DNA of 64,000 nt from contig DATMNI010000100.1 of assembly GCA_035570275.1 (NCBI GenBank), positions 8,307-72,306 on the forward strand, read 5' to 3'. The notes beneath the pieces are model-generated. The model worked only from the letters and a program-made list of their open reading frames with translations, did no database searches and was not told the origin of the DNA. The first letter of the stretch is position 1. The number at the start of each line of letters is the position of its first letter. This stretch comes from DATMNI01 sp035570275. Its GTDB lineage: Bacteria; Acidobacteriota; Terriglobia; Bryobacterales; Bryobacteraceae. Below are positions 42,639 to 51,862 of the stretch, in pieces. The translations under genes and the position numbers were made by a program.

Positions 42639-45098
42639 ATGGGTTCGCTACGCCAGAATATCCGCTACGCCGTCCGGATGCTTGTCCGGAATCCGGGCTT
42701 TTCTGCTGCCGCCGTGCTTTGCCTGGCCCTCGGCATCGGCGCGACGACCGCGATTTTCAGCGTGGTGAATGCCGTTTTGCTGCGCCAGCTTCCGTACGCC
42801 AGCCCGGCGCGCCTGGTGCGCGTGTTTTCGGAATTCCCCACCTTTTCCAGTGGCGGGCTGCGTCATTTCTGGATCTCACCGCCCGAATACTTCGACCTCA
42901 AGCGCGATGTCGCCGCCTTCGATGCGATGGAGGGCTGGACGAACCGCGGCGTCAACCTGGCCGGCGCCAATGAGCCGGTACGGGCAACGGCTTCGTTTGT
43001 GACCGGTGGGATGCTGCCGATGCTGGGAGTGGCTCCCGCGCTGGGCCGCGTCCTGACGCCCGAGGATGACAAGCCGAATGCGCCGCTGACGGCGGTGCTT
43101 TCCTACGGACTGTGGCAGCGCGGTTACGGCGGCGACCCTACAGTGCTGGGCCGTGACATCCGTTTCAACGGCAACGCGTGTACCGTGGTCGGCGTGATGC
43201 CGGGGTCGTTTTCCTTCCCGCCGGGCGAACTCAATCCGTCGGAATTGTGGGTGCCGATGCAGCTCGATCCGGTGAAGCCGGGCAGCCGGGGGAGCCACTT
43301 CGTCAACGTGCTGGCGCGCCTCGGTGCGCAGACCAGCTTATTCCATGCGGAGGCCGAGACGCAGCGGTACGTGCGCAGCGTCGCCGTACCTCAGGGCGCG
43401 GGCGTGCATGGCTTCGATCCCAAGTTTCACCCGATCGTGCTGGCGGGCTTTCAGGATGAAATCGTGCGCAGCGTCCGCCGGGCCATGCTGGTGCTGCTGG
43501 GCGCCGTCGCTTTTGTGCTGCTGATTGCCTGCGTCAACGTGGCCAATCTCCTGCTGGCGCGCGCCGAGGCGCGGCGCAGGGAAATTGCGGTGCGGGCCGC
43601 CATCGGCGCCAGCCTTGGCAATCTGCTGCAGCAATTTGTCATCGAAGGCCTGCTGCTATCGCTGACGGGCGGGCTGTTCGGAATCCTGCTGGCTTTCGGC
43701 GGCCTGCGTCTCCTGGTGGCGACCAACGCCGGCAGCATCCCGCGGGTGGACGAAGTCAATATCGATTGGCAGGTGCTGCTGTTTACGCTGGCGGTCTCCA
43801 TCGCCACCGGTATCGCGTTCGGCCTGGCGCCAGTGATCCACATGCGCGCCGGAAAGCTGCACGATACTCTCAAGACGGCCGCCGGTCGAACTACGGGCGC
43901 CGCTGCGGCCGGACGGTTCCGGGCAGCCCTGGTTTCGGCCGAGTTGGCTCTGGCGCTGATTCTGCTGATTGGCTCAGGCCTGATGGTCAAGGCTTTCTGG
44001 AAGCTGCAGGAGGTGGATGCGGGCATCAATCCCAACCATGTGGTGACGATGACGCTGTCACTGCCGGGAACTTCATATAAGGACGGCACGGCGACCACGG
44101 GATTCTGGCAGGGATTGCTGGCGCGGGTTCAATCGCTTCCCGGCGTGGTCTCCGTGGCTATGGCCAGCGGTCTGCCGCCCAACCGATCGATCAACGCCAA
44201 TGACACCCCGATTGAGAACTTTGTGCCGGTGCCGAACGGCCCCATGCAGAACATCGACTACTGGAATTTCGTGGGCCCGCACTATTTTGACGCCATGGGG
44301 GCGCGCCTGGTGGAAGGCCGGCTGCTCACCGATAGCGACGGGCCGACGGCGCCGGCGGTAGTGGTGGTGAACCAGAGCCTGGCCCAAACGTATTGGCCTC
44401 ACGAAAGCGCGCTGGGCCATCGGTTGAAGACGGAATTCGGCGCCGATGCCAAGTGGCGCAGGATCGTTGGCGTGATCGGCGACATCAAGAATGCAGGCCT
44501 CGACCAGGCGGCCGGAACCGAACTCTACGTGGCTTACTCGCAGTATCCCAATCCATCCAGGCTGGCATCGCTGGTGGTGCGAACCACGGGCGACCCGATG
44601 TCGCTGGTGGGCGCCATCCGCGGCCAGATCCAGGCGATGGACCGGGCGCTGCCCATCTCGCAGATCCGGTCCATGGACGAAGTGATGTCGGTGGCACGCA
44701 GCCGCCCGCGCTTCCTCACCCTGCTGCTGACGTTGTTCTCCTCGCTCTCGCTGATTCTGGCGGCGCTTGGCATCTACGGGGTGATTTCCTATTCGGTGGC
44801 GCAGCGCACCAATGAGATCGGCATCCGGATGGCGCTGGGCGCGCAGCGTGGGGATGTGCTTCGCCTGGTGGGGGTCACGGGCATCCGGTTGGCGCTGGCG
44901 GGCACCACCATCGGCGCCATCGGCGCTTTCGCGCTGACGCGTTTCCTAAGCGGGCTGCTGTTCGGTGTGAGCTCGGCCGATGTTGGCACCTTCGCCGCTA
45001 TGGCCGCCATGCTGATCGCGGTGACGCTGCTGGCCTGCTACATCCCGGCCAGACGGGCGAGTAAAGTGGACCCGCTGATCGCGCTGCGGTATGAATGA
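42639..45098 (+). CDS. Orphan MacB/FtsX-type ABC permease, ADOP family
   Basis: An 819-residue membrane protein with two tandem FtsX/MacB modules: helix, periplasmic domain (MacB_PCD), three helices, then a repeat. The start LRQNIRYAVRMLVRNPGFSA and LALGIGATTAIFSVVNAVLL are those of the acidobacterial duplicated orphan permease family. Cytoplasmic-boundary motifs LARAEARRREIAVRAAIGAS and QRTNEIGIRMALGAQRGDVL occur at the ends of the first and second modules. No ATP-binding subunit is adjacent, which is usual for this family. MacB relatives move lipoproteins, toxins or antibiotics or signal mechanically across the envelope; the substrate here is unknown. CAGGGAGG gives a good ribosome site before ATG 42639. 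A family-1 repeat follows the stop codon. Confidence 0.92.
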   Translation: MGSLRQNIRYAVRMLVRNPGFSAAAVLCLALGIGATTAIFSVVNAVLLRQLPYASPARLVRVFSEFPTFSSGGLRHFWISPPEYFDLKRDVAAFDAMEGWTNRGVNLAGANEPVRATASFVTGGMLPMLGVAPALGRVLTPEDDKPNAPLTAVLSYGLWQRGYGGDPTVLGRDIRFNGNACTVVGVMPGSFSFPPGELNPSELWVPMQLDPVKPGSRGSHFVNVLARLGAQTSLFHAEAETQRYVRSVAVPQGAGVHGFDPKFHPIVLAGFQDEIVRSVRRAMLVLLGAVAFVLLIACVNVANLLLARAEARRREIAVRAAIGASLGNLLQQFVIEGLLLSLTGGLFGILLAFGGLRLLVATNAGSIPRVDEVNIDWQVLLFTLAVSIATGIAFGLAPVIHMRAGKLHDTLKTAAGRTTGAAAAGRFRAALVSAELALALILLIGSGLMVKAFWKLQEVDAGINPNHVVTMTLSLPGTSYKDGTATTGFWQGLLARVQSLPGVVSVAMASGLPPNRSINANDTPIENFVPVPNGPMQNIDYWNFVGPHYFDAMGARLVEGRLLTDSDGPTAPAVVVVNQSLAQTYWPHESALGHRLKTEFGADAKWRRIVGVIGDIKNAGLDQAAGTELYVAYSQYPNPSRLASLVVRTTGDPMSLVGAIRGQIQAMDRALPISQIRSMDEVMSVARSRPRFLTLLLTLFSSLSLILAALGIYGVISYSVAQRTNEIGIRMALGAQRGDVLRLVGVTGIRLALAGTTIGAIGAFALTRFLSGLLFGVSSADVGTFAAMAAMLIAVTLLACYIPARRASKVDPLIALRYE

Positions 45099-45104
45099 AG
45101 TTTT

Positions 45105-45160
45105 GTGGGGCAGGTTGCTAACCTGCGGCGGATTGGCAATCCGCCTGCCGCAACTTGCGG
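45105..45160. repeat. Intergenic hairpin repeat, family 1, copy E (reverse orientation)
   Basis: GTGGGGCAGGTT-GCT-AACCTGC (palindrome 45110-45126) followed by GGCGGATT-GGC-AATCCGCC (45127-45145) and a third short hairpin GCCGCAACTTGCGG. The order of the two palindromes is reversed relative to copies A and D, so the element is inverted. It lies six bases after the permease stop codon. Confidence 0.85.
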
Positions 45161-45352
45161 GGCCGCCGCGTTGGAGTGTTGCAAGGCTGGAGGATTTTGA
45201 GTTAGGGTTGATTCTGATGGTGCGTTGCGGGGTTGCTGAAGTTACTCCTGCGTTGATCCGATGAACTGTCAACCTGGACGACGAGTGCGAGCCACGCTCC
45301 AAAGTCTCCGTCTCCAGTGACACCGCTCGGCAAGGAACTCCGGAAGCTTCCT

Positions 45353-45740
45353 GTGAAGTACATCGCCTCGGGCGGCAATCGCGGCCTACAAGGGTTCGTC
45401 CTCGGTTGAGACGCCTGCGATCAAGATCCTGGACGACCAACCGGGTTTTTCTCAGCAGCCCTTTCGTTCGTGATGAAGTCTCGCCGAAGGCCCTCTACAA
45501 CCGGCAGCAGGACGAGTATAGCTTCTACCAGAGTTACTTAGGCGAGCGACCTTTTTTGACGATTTGAAGTCGATTCTGAGCCACGCAGGGAAGGAGTCCG
45601 CGAAATCGGGCGTCGGCCCGATGGATTCCTTGCATATCGCCGCCTATCTGCTCGATGCCGATGAATTCATCACTACCGAAAAACCGGTCAAGTCGATCTA
45701 CCGAACGCCACTGGTCAAGGTTATCTACCTGTTCCGGTAG
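45353..45740 (+). pseudogene. PIN-domain toxin with frameshifts, plus antitoxin tail
   Basis: Joining frames gives a PIN protein: YKGSSSVETPAIKILDD, then after a shift near 45437 FLSSPFVRDEVSPKALYN and QQDEYSFYQSYL, then after another shift near 45555 DDLKSILSHAGKESAKSG, VGPMDSLHIAAYLLDADEF and TTEKPVKSIYRTPLVKV, ending at TAG 45738-45740. The PMDSLHIA and ADEF residues correspond to the third and fourth PIN acidic positions. Just before it, near 45330-45370, TPLGKELRKLPVKYIASG resembles the start of a cognate antitoxin of the type TPLGxKLRxLRxKIVASG. At least two frameshifts and a missing start make it a dead module. Confidence 0.6.
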
Positions 45741-45820
45741 ACCCGTCGGATGAGGTTTTCCGTCAGGCCCAATTGCCTTCTTCGTGGGCTTTGTCATTTC
45801 AGAAATACGCCGACGTGTCG

Positions 45821-45876
45821 GAAAACCGCTTGCTAACGCGCGCGGCTCCGATCAGAGCAGCGACCGTTAGGGAGCG
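45821..45876. repeat. Intergenic repeat, family 2, copy 3 (reverse orientation)
   Basis: Reads, as reverse complement, CGCTCCCTAACGGTCGCTGC then TCTGATCGGAGCCGCG and CGTTAGCAAGCGGTTTTC, the fullest form of the family. It contains the CTCTGATCGGAG pairing core. It lies between the PIN remnant and the 3' end of the tail-fibre-like gene. Confidence 0.8.
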
Positions 45877-45920
45877 TTTCGTCAAAATGCGCGACTGTAT
45901 TTATGAAACGGTGTACTTAG

Positions 45921-48584
45921 TTAGAAACTCCGCACAATGGTTCCCGTATACGTTGCACTTGCCGGGCTCACCGTCCCGCCCGAAAGGTTGCACAGCCGCA
46001 CCGCAATCGTATTGGCTGAACTCACCCGCATATTCGCCATCAATCCCGCCTCCAGACCGCTCGGAAGCCCCGGCGCCACCGAATTTCCCGCGGCGGCGCC
46101 CGTCAGGGGGAAGGAACTATCTGCGCACGCCCCGTTGGCGATCGATCCGAAACTCAGTGTCGCCGCGGCTGTCAGGTACGTCGGGACGGCGGCCGTATCC
46201 ACCGCGATGTTCGTGGCCGAACCCACAAAAGACGCCACAATCCCGAAACCGCCATTCACGGTCTTCCCGCTCAAGAGGGCCCGCTTGTCCAATGCGCCAG
46301 CCACATCCCACGTGCCGTTTGTGGCCGTCCAGGTGAACAGGGGAATCGAATTCACAGGGAAAGCGGTCACACCGGCCACTGCCGCACAGGGCAACGTGCA
46401 CGTCAGTGTCAAGTTGTGCCCCGCAGTCAATAAACCGTTTGAGTCCATGTAGATGTATGCTGTGCCGCTGCCGGCCGTCAGCGTAACCATCTTTGAGGAG
46501 GTGAATGAATAGACCGTAGCTCCCCATCGAACGTTGCACGGTGTTACCGCGGAACAGTTCTGGCCGATCGTCAGAACCGTCGGCGTGGTTTCCAGAACGT
46601 TGAAGTCGCCCAGTTGCGAGCCCATGGATGCGCCTGCGCCGCCCGATCCGCCCGATCCACTGCCCCCCGATGACACCACGCACCGTCCGCTCTGCGCCGC
46701 CGTAAAGGTGATCGTCACATCGAAGAGTGTCGGATGCACGCTCACCGTTTTGGGTTGAACCGTCAGGGCCGGAACGCTGGTGTCGTAACAACCCACCAAC
46801 AGGTTCGCCGTGCCCAATTGATGCATGCTCCCCGGAATGATGACGGTCGTTTGAGAAGTAAAGCTGCTGGAGTACGCTCCCCCTGCGCCCGAGGCGGCTA
46901 CGTTTTGCGGCTGCCATTGCGACGACGACGAGTTCCAAACCAGTGCCTGCCCGTTGATCGGCACCGTACTCGCCACCGTTCGGTTCTGTAGCGCCGCCAC
47001 CGTGACCGCCCCCAGGGTCCCACTCACATCACCGCCCATGGGCTGGTTGGTCACGGCCTTCCCGTTCAACTGCGTCTGCAGATCTGCAGTCACATTCGAC
47101 AAATACCCAAACGCCACATTACCGACCGTGCCGCCGCCGATCTTGGTCGCGTTGATGGCGGCCGCCACTTGCGAATCCGTTACGGTCCCTGAGATCTGCC
47201 CGAACGTGTAGTCCCCGGTCTGTGCTATTACCGCTCCTGTGCGCCCGAAGACGGTGGGCACGCCGCCGCCGCCCGCCAGGGTTTGCGGCTGCCATTGCGA
47301 AACCGACGTATTCCATACCAGTGTCTGCCCGTTCGTGGGAAGCGTCGAGGCTACCGTCCGGTTGCGCAGCGCCGTCACCGTCATTGACCCGATATCGCCG
47401 CTGGCGTCCCCGCCGGCATTGTGAGAATGCACCAGCGCCGCCTTTCCGTTGATCTGGGTCTGGACGTCGGCGGTGACATTCGCCAGAAACCCAAACGCGG
47501 TGTTCGCAACCGCCCCGCTGCCAATCTTGGACGCGTTAACTCCACCACCGATCTGCGGGTCGGCCACGGTTCCGGCTATCTGCGCAAAGGTGTAATCGCC
47601 GGACTGAGCGCCGACGGCTCCCGTGCGTCCGAAGACGGTGGTGATCGCCGCCCCAAAGGTCTGTGGTTCCCACTGCGAAGTGGTCGAATTCCACGTAAGA
47701 GCCTGGCCATTCGAGGGCGCCGTGGCCGCCAGGTTCCGGTTCTGCAGACCCATCACTTTGGTGGCTCCCAGATTACCGCTGACATCTCCGGCCACCCCTT
47801 GATTGGCCGCCGCTTTCCCGTTCAATTGCGCTTGAATATCGGAATTTACGCCGGCCAGATAACCAAACGCGCTGTTGGCCACCGTCCCGCCGCCGATCTT
47901 GTTGGCATTGATCCCGGTGCCCACCTGTCCGTCCGTCACCGTCCCGGATAGAAGTCCGAACGCCGGGTTGGCCGGCCCCCACAAACCAGCCAACGCGTTC
48001 CATACCAGTAGCTGCCCGGCCGCGGGAGCCGTGGCGGAAACCGCCTGTCCCTGTATCTTCGCCACGGTCAGGGCGTCGGGCTTGCCGCTGACGTCGCCCC
48101 CCATGGTGCGCCATGCCGCCGTGGCGCCGTCATTCGAAAGCACCTTGTCCGCATTGCCGGCCGCGTCCGGGGTGCCCTGTACAATCCATGTGTTTGCCGG
48201 CGTGCAAACATACAGGTTCTTTCCAGCCGGCGCATCGGTCTTCAGAAACGTTTCGCCCATGGCGCAGGTGGCGGGAAGCGTTGTCCCTGTCTTCGACGGC
48301 TTGGTCGACGACGACGCCGAAAAATCCACGTTCCTGGACTGGGTGCGCAAGTCTACTTGCGTCTGCGCCGTCGCAGCCATCGCCAAGGCTACCAACAACG
48401 CCGCGGCTATAGACGCTGGCTGCAGCGCCTTTCCGTCGCCGCCTTCCGGGCTATACCGGCGCCTCAGGGTTCCCCTTTGCGGATTGTGCGCGGTATGCCT
48501 GGCTTCGGCTGGACTGGCTGTTCGCGGGCACACGCCGGCACCAGCCGAGCCGTTCTCGGTACTCTCAAATTGGTAGAATTTCAT
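45921..48584 (-). CDS. Large secreted repeat protein, tail-fibre/adhesin-like
   Basis: An 887-residue protein. A hydrophobic segment (PASIAAALLVALAMAATAQ) near residue 65 looks like a signal, but it is preceded by an unusual ~50-residue polar N-terminal extension. The region ~150-560 has three to four tandem units of about 115-120 residues containing GQ(A/T)LVWN...SQWQPQ, VFGRTGAVxAQxGDYTF, INAxKIGxGTVxNxAFGYL and ADxQTQLNGKA, joined by GGDVSG. Such GRTGAV..GDYT and NGKA motifs are typical of phage tail-fibre shafts and their bacterial relatives. The C-terminal third (~600-887) is a different beta-rich domain ending TYTGTIVRSF. No other phage genes are near, so a surface adhesin or exported fibre is the better reading. 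Start uncertain. Confidence 0.6.
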   Translation of the reverse strand: MKFYQFESTENGSAGAGVCPRTASPAEARHTAHNPQRGTLRRRYSPEGGDGKALQPASIAAALLVALAMAATAQTQVDLRTQSRNVDFSASSSTKPSKTGTTLPATCAMGETFLKTDAPAGKNLYVCTPANTWIVQGTPDAAGNADKVLSNDGATAAWRTMGGDVSGKPDALTVAKIQGQAVSATAPAAGQLLVWNALAGLWGPANPAFGLLSGTVTDGQVGTGINANKIGGGTVANSAFGYLAGVNSDIQAQLNGKAAANQGVAGDVSGNLGATKVMGLQNRNLAATAPSNGQALTWNSTTSQWEPQTFGAAITTVFGRTGAVGAQSGDYTFAQIAGTVADPQIGGGVNASKIGSGAVANTAFGFLANVTADVQTQINGKAALVHSHNAGGDASGDIGSMTVTALRNRTVASTLPTNGQTLVWNTSVSQWQPQTLAGGGGVPTVFGRTGAVIAQTGDYTFGQISGTVTDSQVAAAINATKIGGGTVGNVAFGYLSNVTADLQTQLNGKAVTNQPMGGDVSGTLGAVTVAALQNRTVASTVPINGQALVWNSSSSQWQPQNVAASGAGGAYSSSFTSQTTVIIPGSMHQLGTANLLVGCYDTSVPALTVQPKTVSVHPTLFDVTITFTAAQSGRCVVSSGGSGSGGSGGAGASMGSQLGDFNVLETTPTVLTIGQNCSAVTPCNVRWGATVYSFTSSKMVTLTAGSGTAYIYMDSNGLLTAGHNLTLTCTLPCAAVAGVTAFPVNSIPLFTWTATNGTWDVAGALDKRALLSGKTVNGGFGIVASFVGSATNIAVDTAAVPTYLTAAATLSFGSIANGACADSSFPLTGAAAGNSVAPGLPSGLEAGLMANMRVSSANTIAVRLCNLSGGTVSPASATYTGTIVRSF

Positions 48585-48803
48585 TGGGTGAATTGCTTTC
48601 GTCAACGCGGCAATTGCGGTACTCGCAAACCGCCTGCAACCGCAGAGTAGCAACCCATTTGAGACCAGTTTCCGGCCATTCCCGCTAACTTATTGAAATA
48701 TTGACCCAAAAATCTTATAAGTTTGTGTGACTGGCTTTTTGGAACCGCCTGGATTCGTCAATTGCCGCCGTTCGACAGCCCCCGGTTCATTGGGAGACCT
48801 GCC

Positions 48804-51206
48804 CTACGCAGTACCGGTCTTGCTGATGGGTATAACCTGGGCCATTACTGGCTCAAGCAGCCGCAGCACCCGGTCCAGTTCCAGTTCCTGAACGGGCTTG
48901 GGCAGGACGAAGCGGCCGTCGCCTTCGAAATCGGCCGAGAGTTCGGCATCGTAGCCGTCGGAAAGCAGGACGAATCCGCCGGTACGGGACTGCATGCGCT
49001 CGGAAAGTTCCACCCAGTTCAATCCGGGAGCGTGGATAGAGCAGAAGGCCGCGTCGAATCGCATCCGCTGCGCCAATTCCAGACCGGTATCGGAGTTCGT
49101 GACGGGTACTACGCGAAAACCGCGCACGGCCAACAGCGCCAGGATCTGGCGTTGCGCGGCTTCTTCCGGCTCGATCACCAGCGCGGTCATGCGGCGCGAA
49201 GATTCGCGTACCGGCGCACCGGCCGCCGCGATGGCGGGGGTGCTGCGGTCCCTCATTGAGGCCGGCAGTTCCACTTCGAAGCGCGGCTCGGTGTTGTTCT
49301 TTTCGATGAGCCGCACTTCGCCGCCATGACCGGCGATGACGCTGCGGGTCACGCCTAACACGCTGGCGGTGTCCTCCATCTTGCGCAATTCGGGCAGCGA
49401 GGTGAAGGAGATTTCCACCAGCAGGCGCCGGGCAATCAGACTGGTGCGGATGGTCAGGGACTTCACCTCCGCCTGCGCCAGCGACTGCTCCACGTGTACG
49501 AAGAGGTTGAGGAATACCTGTTCCAACTGGCCCTGCGAGCCGATTACGAAGAGAGGTTCGCGGCTGGTTAAATCCCGCACCCGGATGCCCGATGCCTTCC
49601 AATCGCCTTCGCGGAACTCGATCAGGTTGCGCAGCAGCCCGTTGATTTCCACCTGACGCGCTTCCACCTGTTCGGCGGCGGCGAACGATACCAGCCGGGC
49701 CACCATGGCCGCGGCCTTCCGGGCTTCGGCTCCGATGGCCGCAACTTCGCGCTCGGCAGCGCTCCCGTGCGCCTTTTCGAGCGCCTTGTGGGCCAGTTCC
49801 GAAATGGACGAGAGCGGCGTCTGCAGTTCGTTCACCACGCCCGAAATCAAACGGCCCACGGCCGCCAGCTTTTCGGTGCGGAAGAGTTGTTCCTGAACCG
49901 ACCGCTGGTCCATGAGCCGGATAGCTACACCGATCTGATTACCCAGGTGCTGGGCCAGGGCTTGCTCGTCGGCGGTGAAGTTGCGAACCCGGTCGTCCTG
50001 GTCCAGTTGCAAAACGCCGATCACCTCGTTTTGCGCCAACATCGGCACAAACAAGAGCGACTTCGGAGTAACATCGCCCTCTTTTCCCGCAATCGGAAAC
50101 GGACTACGCGCGATATCGGGTATCACCAGCAAGGTCCGATAGTGGAAGCAGGCCACCGCCCCGGCCGGGGTTCCGCCTGGCGGAGAAGAGAGCGAAATCG
50201 AGGCCGGTTCCGTGCCATCGTCCACCATCCGGTCCAGCGTCTTCATGCCCCGGTTGAAGACGTACAACCGCAGCCCGGTCACTCCCAGGATTCCGGGCAA
50301 AGCTCCGGAGATGCGCTTAAGGATCGTTTCGGGCGAGGAGGCGCCCAGGATCTCTTCGCCCAGTTGGTAGGTCGTTTTCAGCCGTTTGCGTTGGTTCCGC
50401 AGGCGGCGCTCACGGCCCCACACCACGAATCCGCCCACCAGCAGCACACCCAATCCACCCGCGATCACCAGCGGCGGGAGAAACCAACTGCGCTCAGCGG
50501 TAACAATATCGCCCGTATCCCGGACCACCAGTTCAAACCAACGGTTATAGGGCGGCTTGAAACAGTATTGGAATGCCATCCCGGTGGCTCGTACAGTATC
50601 GCCGATAGTGAAGCGGTCGATACTCGGCATGGAGCGGTCGGGAGATTGCGGAACGAAAAGCTTATATGAGCCGTCCGCCGACGAGATCATCAGATAGGCG
50701 CCGCCGCTGTTGTAGCTGGCCTCGGTAACCTTGCCTTCGGTTCGCACCAGCATCCCTATATAACGGATCCCCATCAACTCCCTGACCGGGACCTGTAGCG
50801 CCTCGGGGGCCCGCTTCCGGTCGACCACCGCTATGCGCGTGGGGACCACCGTGACTGCCCCGAAGAGGGACGAAACCGTGCCTTCCACCTGCAGTTCGTC
50901 GCCTGGATGGTAACTGTAGAGTTGCATGTTTCCCAGGGGCAACTGCAATACGCCGCCGCCGGCCGGGTCCTGAATGCCCAGCAACGTGTAGCCCGGCACG
51001 CGATAGGCGCCGGTCGCCACTACACCCCTGACGGAGACGCTGCGGCCCTCGTAAAGCGGCGTAAAATCAGGCTGTTTGCGGGATTCGAGTTGATCGAAGG
51101 AGAGCTTGGTCTGGCCGGCGACGGGCAGGCTGGCCAACGCCAGGCAAAGCCCCAGCGCCATTCCAAGACAACGGCCTACGCCGACGGACTTTGGGATCGC
51201 AACCAT
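48804..51206 (-). CDS. Membrane GAF/histidine-kinase-like/receiver-like protein lacking both phospho-acceptors
   Basis: An 800-residue membrane protein. A signal-anchor (CLGMALGLCLALASLPVAGQ) leads to a ~200-residue periplasmic domain with two OB-like repeats (VSVRGVVATGAYRVPGYTLL). One membrane helix (PLVIAGGLGVLLVGGFVVWG, ~240-260) is followed by a GAF domain (~285-445), a kinase dimerisation helix, an ATPase-like domain and a receiver-like domain (~690-800). The dimerisation helix reads SGVVNELQTPLSS: the His of a normal H-E-L is Asn. The receiver reads FDAAFCSIHAPGLNW: the phosphorylatable Asp is Ser; the ATPase lacks DxGxG. Lys in LPKP is kept. It overlaps the HAD gene by 31 bases and is probably cotranscribed with cutA and that gene. 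It should not autophosphorylate by the standard route. Confidence 0.85.
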   Translation of the reverse strand: MVAIPKSVGVGRCLGMALGLCLALASLPVAGQTKLSFDQLESRKQPDFTPLYEGRSVSVRGVVATGAYRVPGYTLLGIQDPAGGGVLQLPLGNMQLYSYHPGDELQVEGTVSSLFGAVTVVPTRIAVVDRKRAPEALQVPVRELMGIRYIGMLVRTEGKVTEASYNSGGAYLMISSADGSYKLFVPQSPDRSMPSIDRFTIGDTVRATGMAFQYCFKPPYNRWFELVVRDTGDIVTAERSWFLPPLVIAGGLGVLLVGGFVVWGRERRLRNQRKRLKTTYQLGEEILGASSPETILKRISGALPGILGVTGLRLYVFNRGMKTLDRMVDDGTEPASISLSSPPGGTPAGAVACFHYRTLLVIPDIARSPFPIAGKEGDVTPKSLLFVPMLAQNEVIGVLQLDQDDRVRNFTADEQALAQHLGNQIGVAIRLMDQRSVQEQLFRTEKLAAVGRLISGVVNELQTPLSSISELAHKALEKAHGSAAEREVAAIGAEARKAAAMVARLVSFAAAEQVEARQVEINGLLRNLIEFREGDWKASGIRVRDLTSREPLFVIGSQGQLEQVFLNLFVHVEQSLAQAEVKSLTIRTSLIARRLLVEISFTSLPELRKMEDTASVLGVTRSVIAGHGGEVRLIEKNNTEPRFEVELPASMRDRSTPAIAAAGAPVRESSRRMTALVIEPEEAAQRQILALLAVRGFRVVPVTNSDTGLELAQRMRFDAAFCSIHAPGLNWVELSERMQSRTGGFVLLSDGYDAELSADFEGDGRFVLPKPVQELELDRVLRLLEPVMAQVIPISKTGTA

Positions 51207-51838
51207 TGATCCAGATTCGTGCTCAAGAAATTATCTATCGTTATGTGAGTACCATGCAAGTTCACTTCGGTAGTACTAAGGCCAATAACCCTCATACCCG
51301 CCGAGATGGCGGCCGCTACACCGGAGTGGGAGTCCTCGAAGACGATGCAGTTGGGAGGCGCCACGCCCAGAAGCTCCGCCGCCCGAAGATAAATATCGGG
51401 ATGCGGCTTGGGGTTCCGGACCTGGTGGCCGTCCACCACCACCCGGAAACAGGGGCGCAGGCCAGTCCGGTCCAGCAGGAAGTCGATATTCTCGGGTTCG
51501 GCATTGCTGGCGATGCCCATGGGTGTACCCTGGTGCATTTCCAAAAACCACCGCAACCCCGGCACCAGGATTTCTTCGATCCGGTCCGAAACCATCTCCC
51601 GGTACAACTGTTCCTTGGCCTTTCCGCGAGCCGCCACTTCTTCGGGCGGAAGCCCGGCCCCGAAGTAATCGCGGACGATATCGTCGTTGCGTTTACCGTA
51701 CATCCGCTGGAGCATGGCGTCGGTAGTCTCCAGCCCGTAGCGGCGGGCGAAGGCTGCCCAGGATGCGCGGTGCACGGGGTTGGAATCGACGATCACGCCA
51801 TCCATATCGAATATGAAAGCCAGACCCGGTGAAAGCAA
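51176..51838 (-). CDS. HAD-superfamily phosphatase, beta-phosphoglucomutase-like
   Basis: A 220-residue soluble enzyme with all four HAD motifs: I FDMDGVIVDSNPVHRASW (nucleophile Asp and acid Asp), II MGIASNAEP, III lysine in RNPKPHPDIYLRAA, IV IVFEDSHSGVAAAISAGM. The small helical cap with YGKRNDDIVRDYFG fits the subfamily of beta-phosphoglucomutase and sugar-phosphate phosphatases. It starts 24 bases after the cutA stop and overlaps the kinase-like gene, so the three form a minus-strand operon. Confidence 0.9.
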   Translation of the reverse strand: MLSPGLAFIFDMDGVIVDSNPVHRASWAAFARRYGLETTDAMLQRMYGKRNDDIVRDYFGAGLPPEEVAARGKAKEQLYREMVSDRIEEILVPGLRWFLEMHQGTPMGIASNAEPENIDFLLDRTGLRPCFRVVVDGHQVRNPKPHPDIYLRAAELLGVAPPNCIVFEDSHSGVAAAISAGMRVIGLSTTEVNLHGTHITIDNFLSTNLDQWLRSQSPSA

Positions 51839-51862
51839 GTTTGATTGTAGTATGGCCGGCCG

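Noticed and set aside
8800..45160. CRISPR array interpretation of the recurring palindromes
   Set aside because: Copies are scattered over 36 kb at gene ends with no regular spacing, no unique spacers and no cas genes.
45921..48584. Prophage
   Set aside because: Apart from the fibre-like repeats there is no integrase, terminase, capsid or lysis gene in the neighbourhood.
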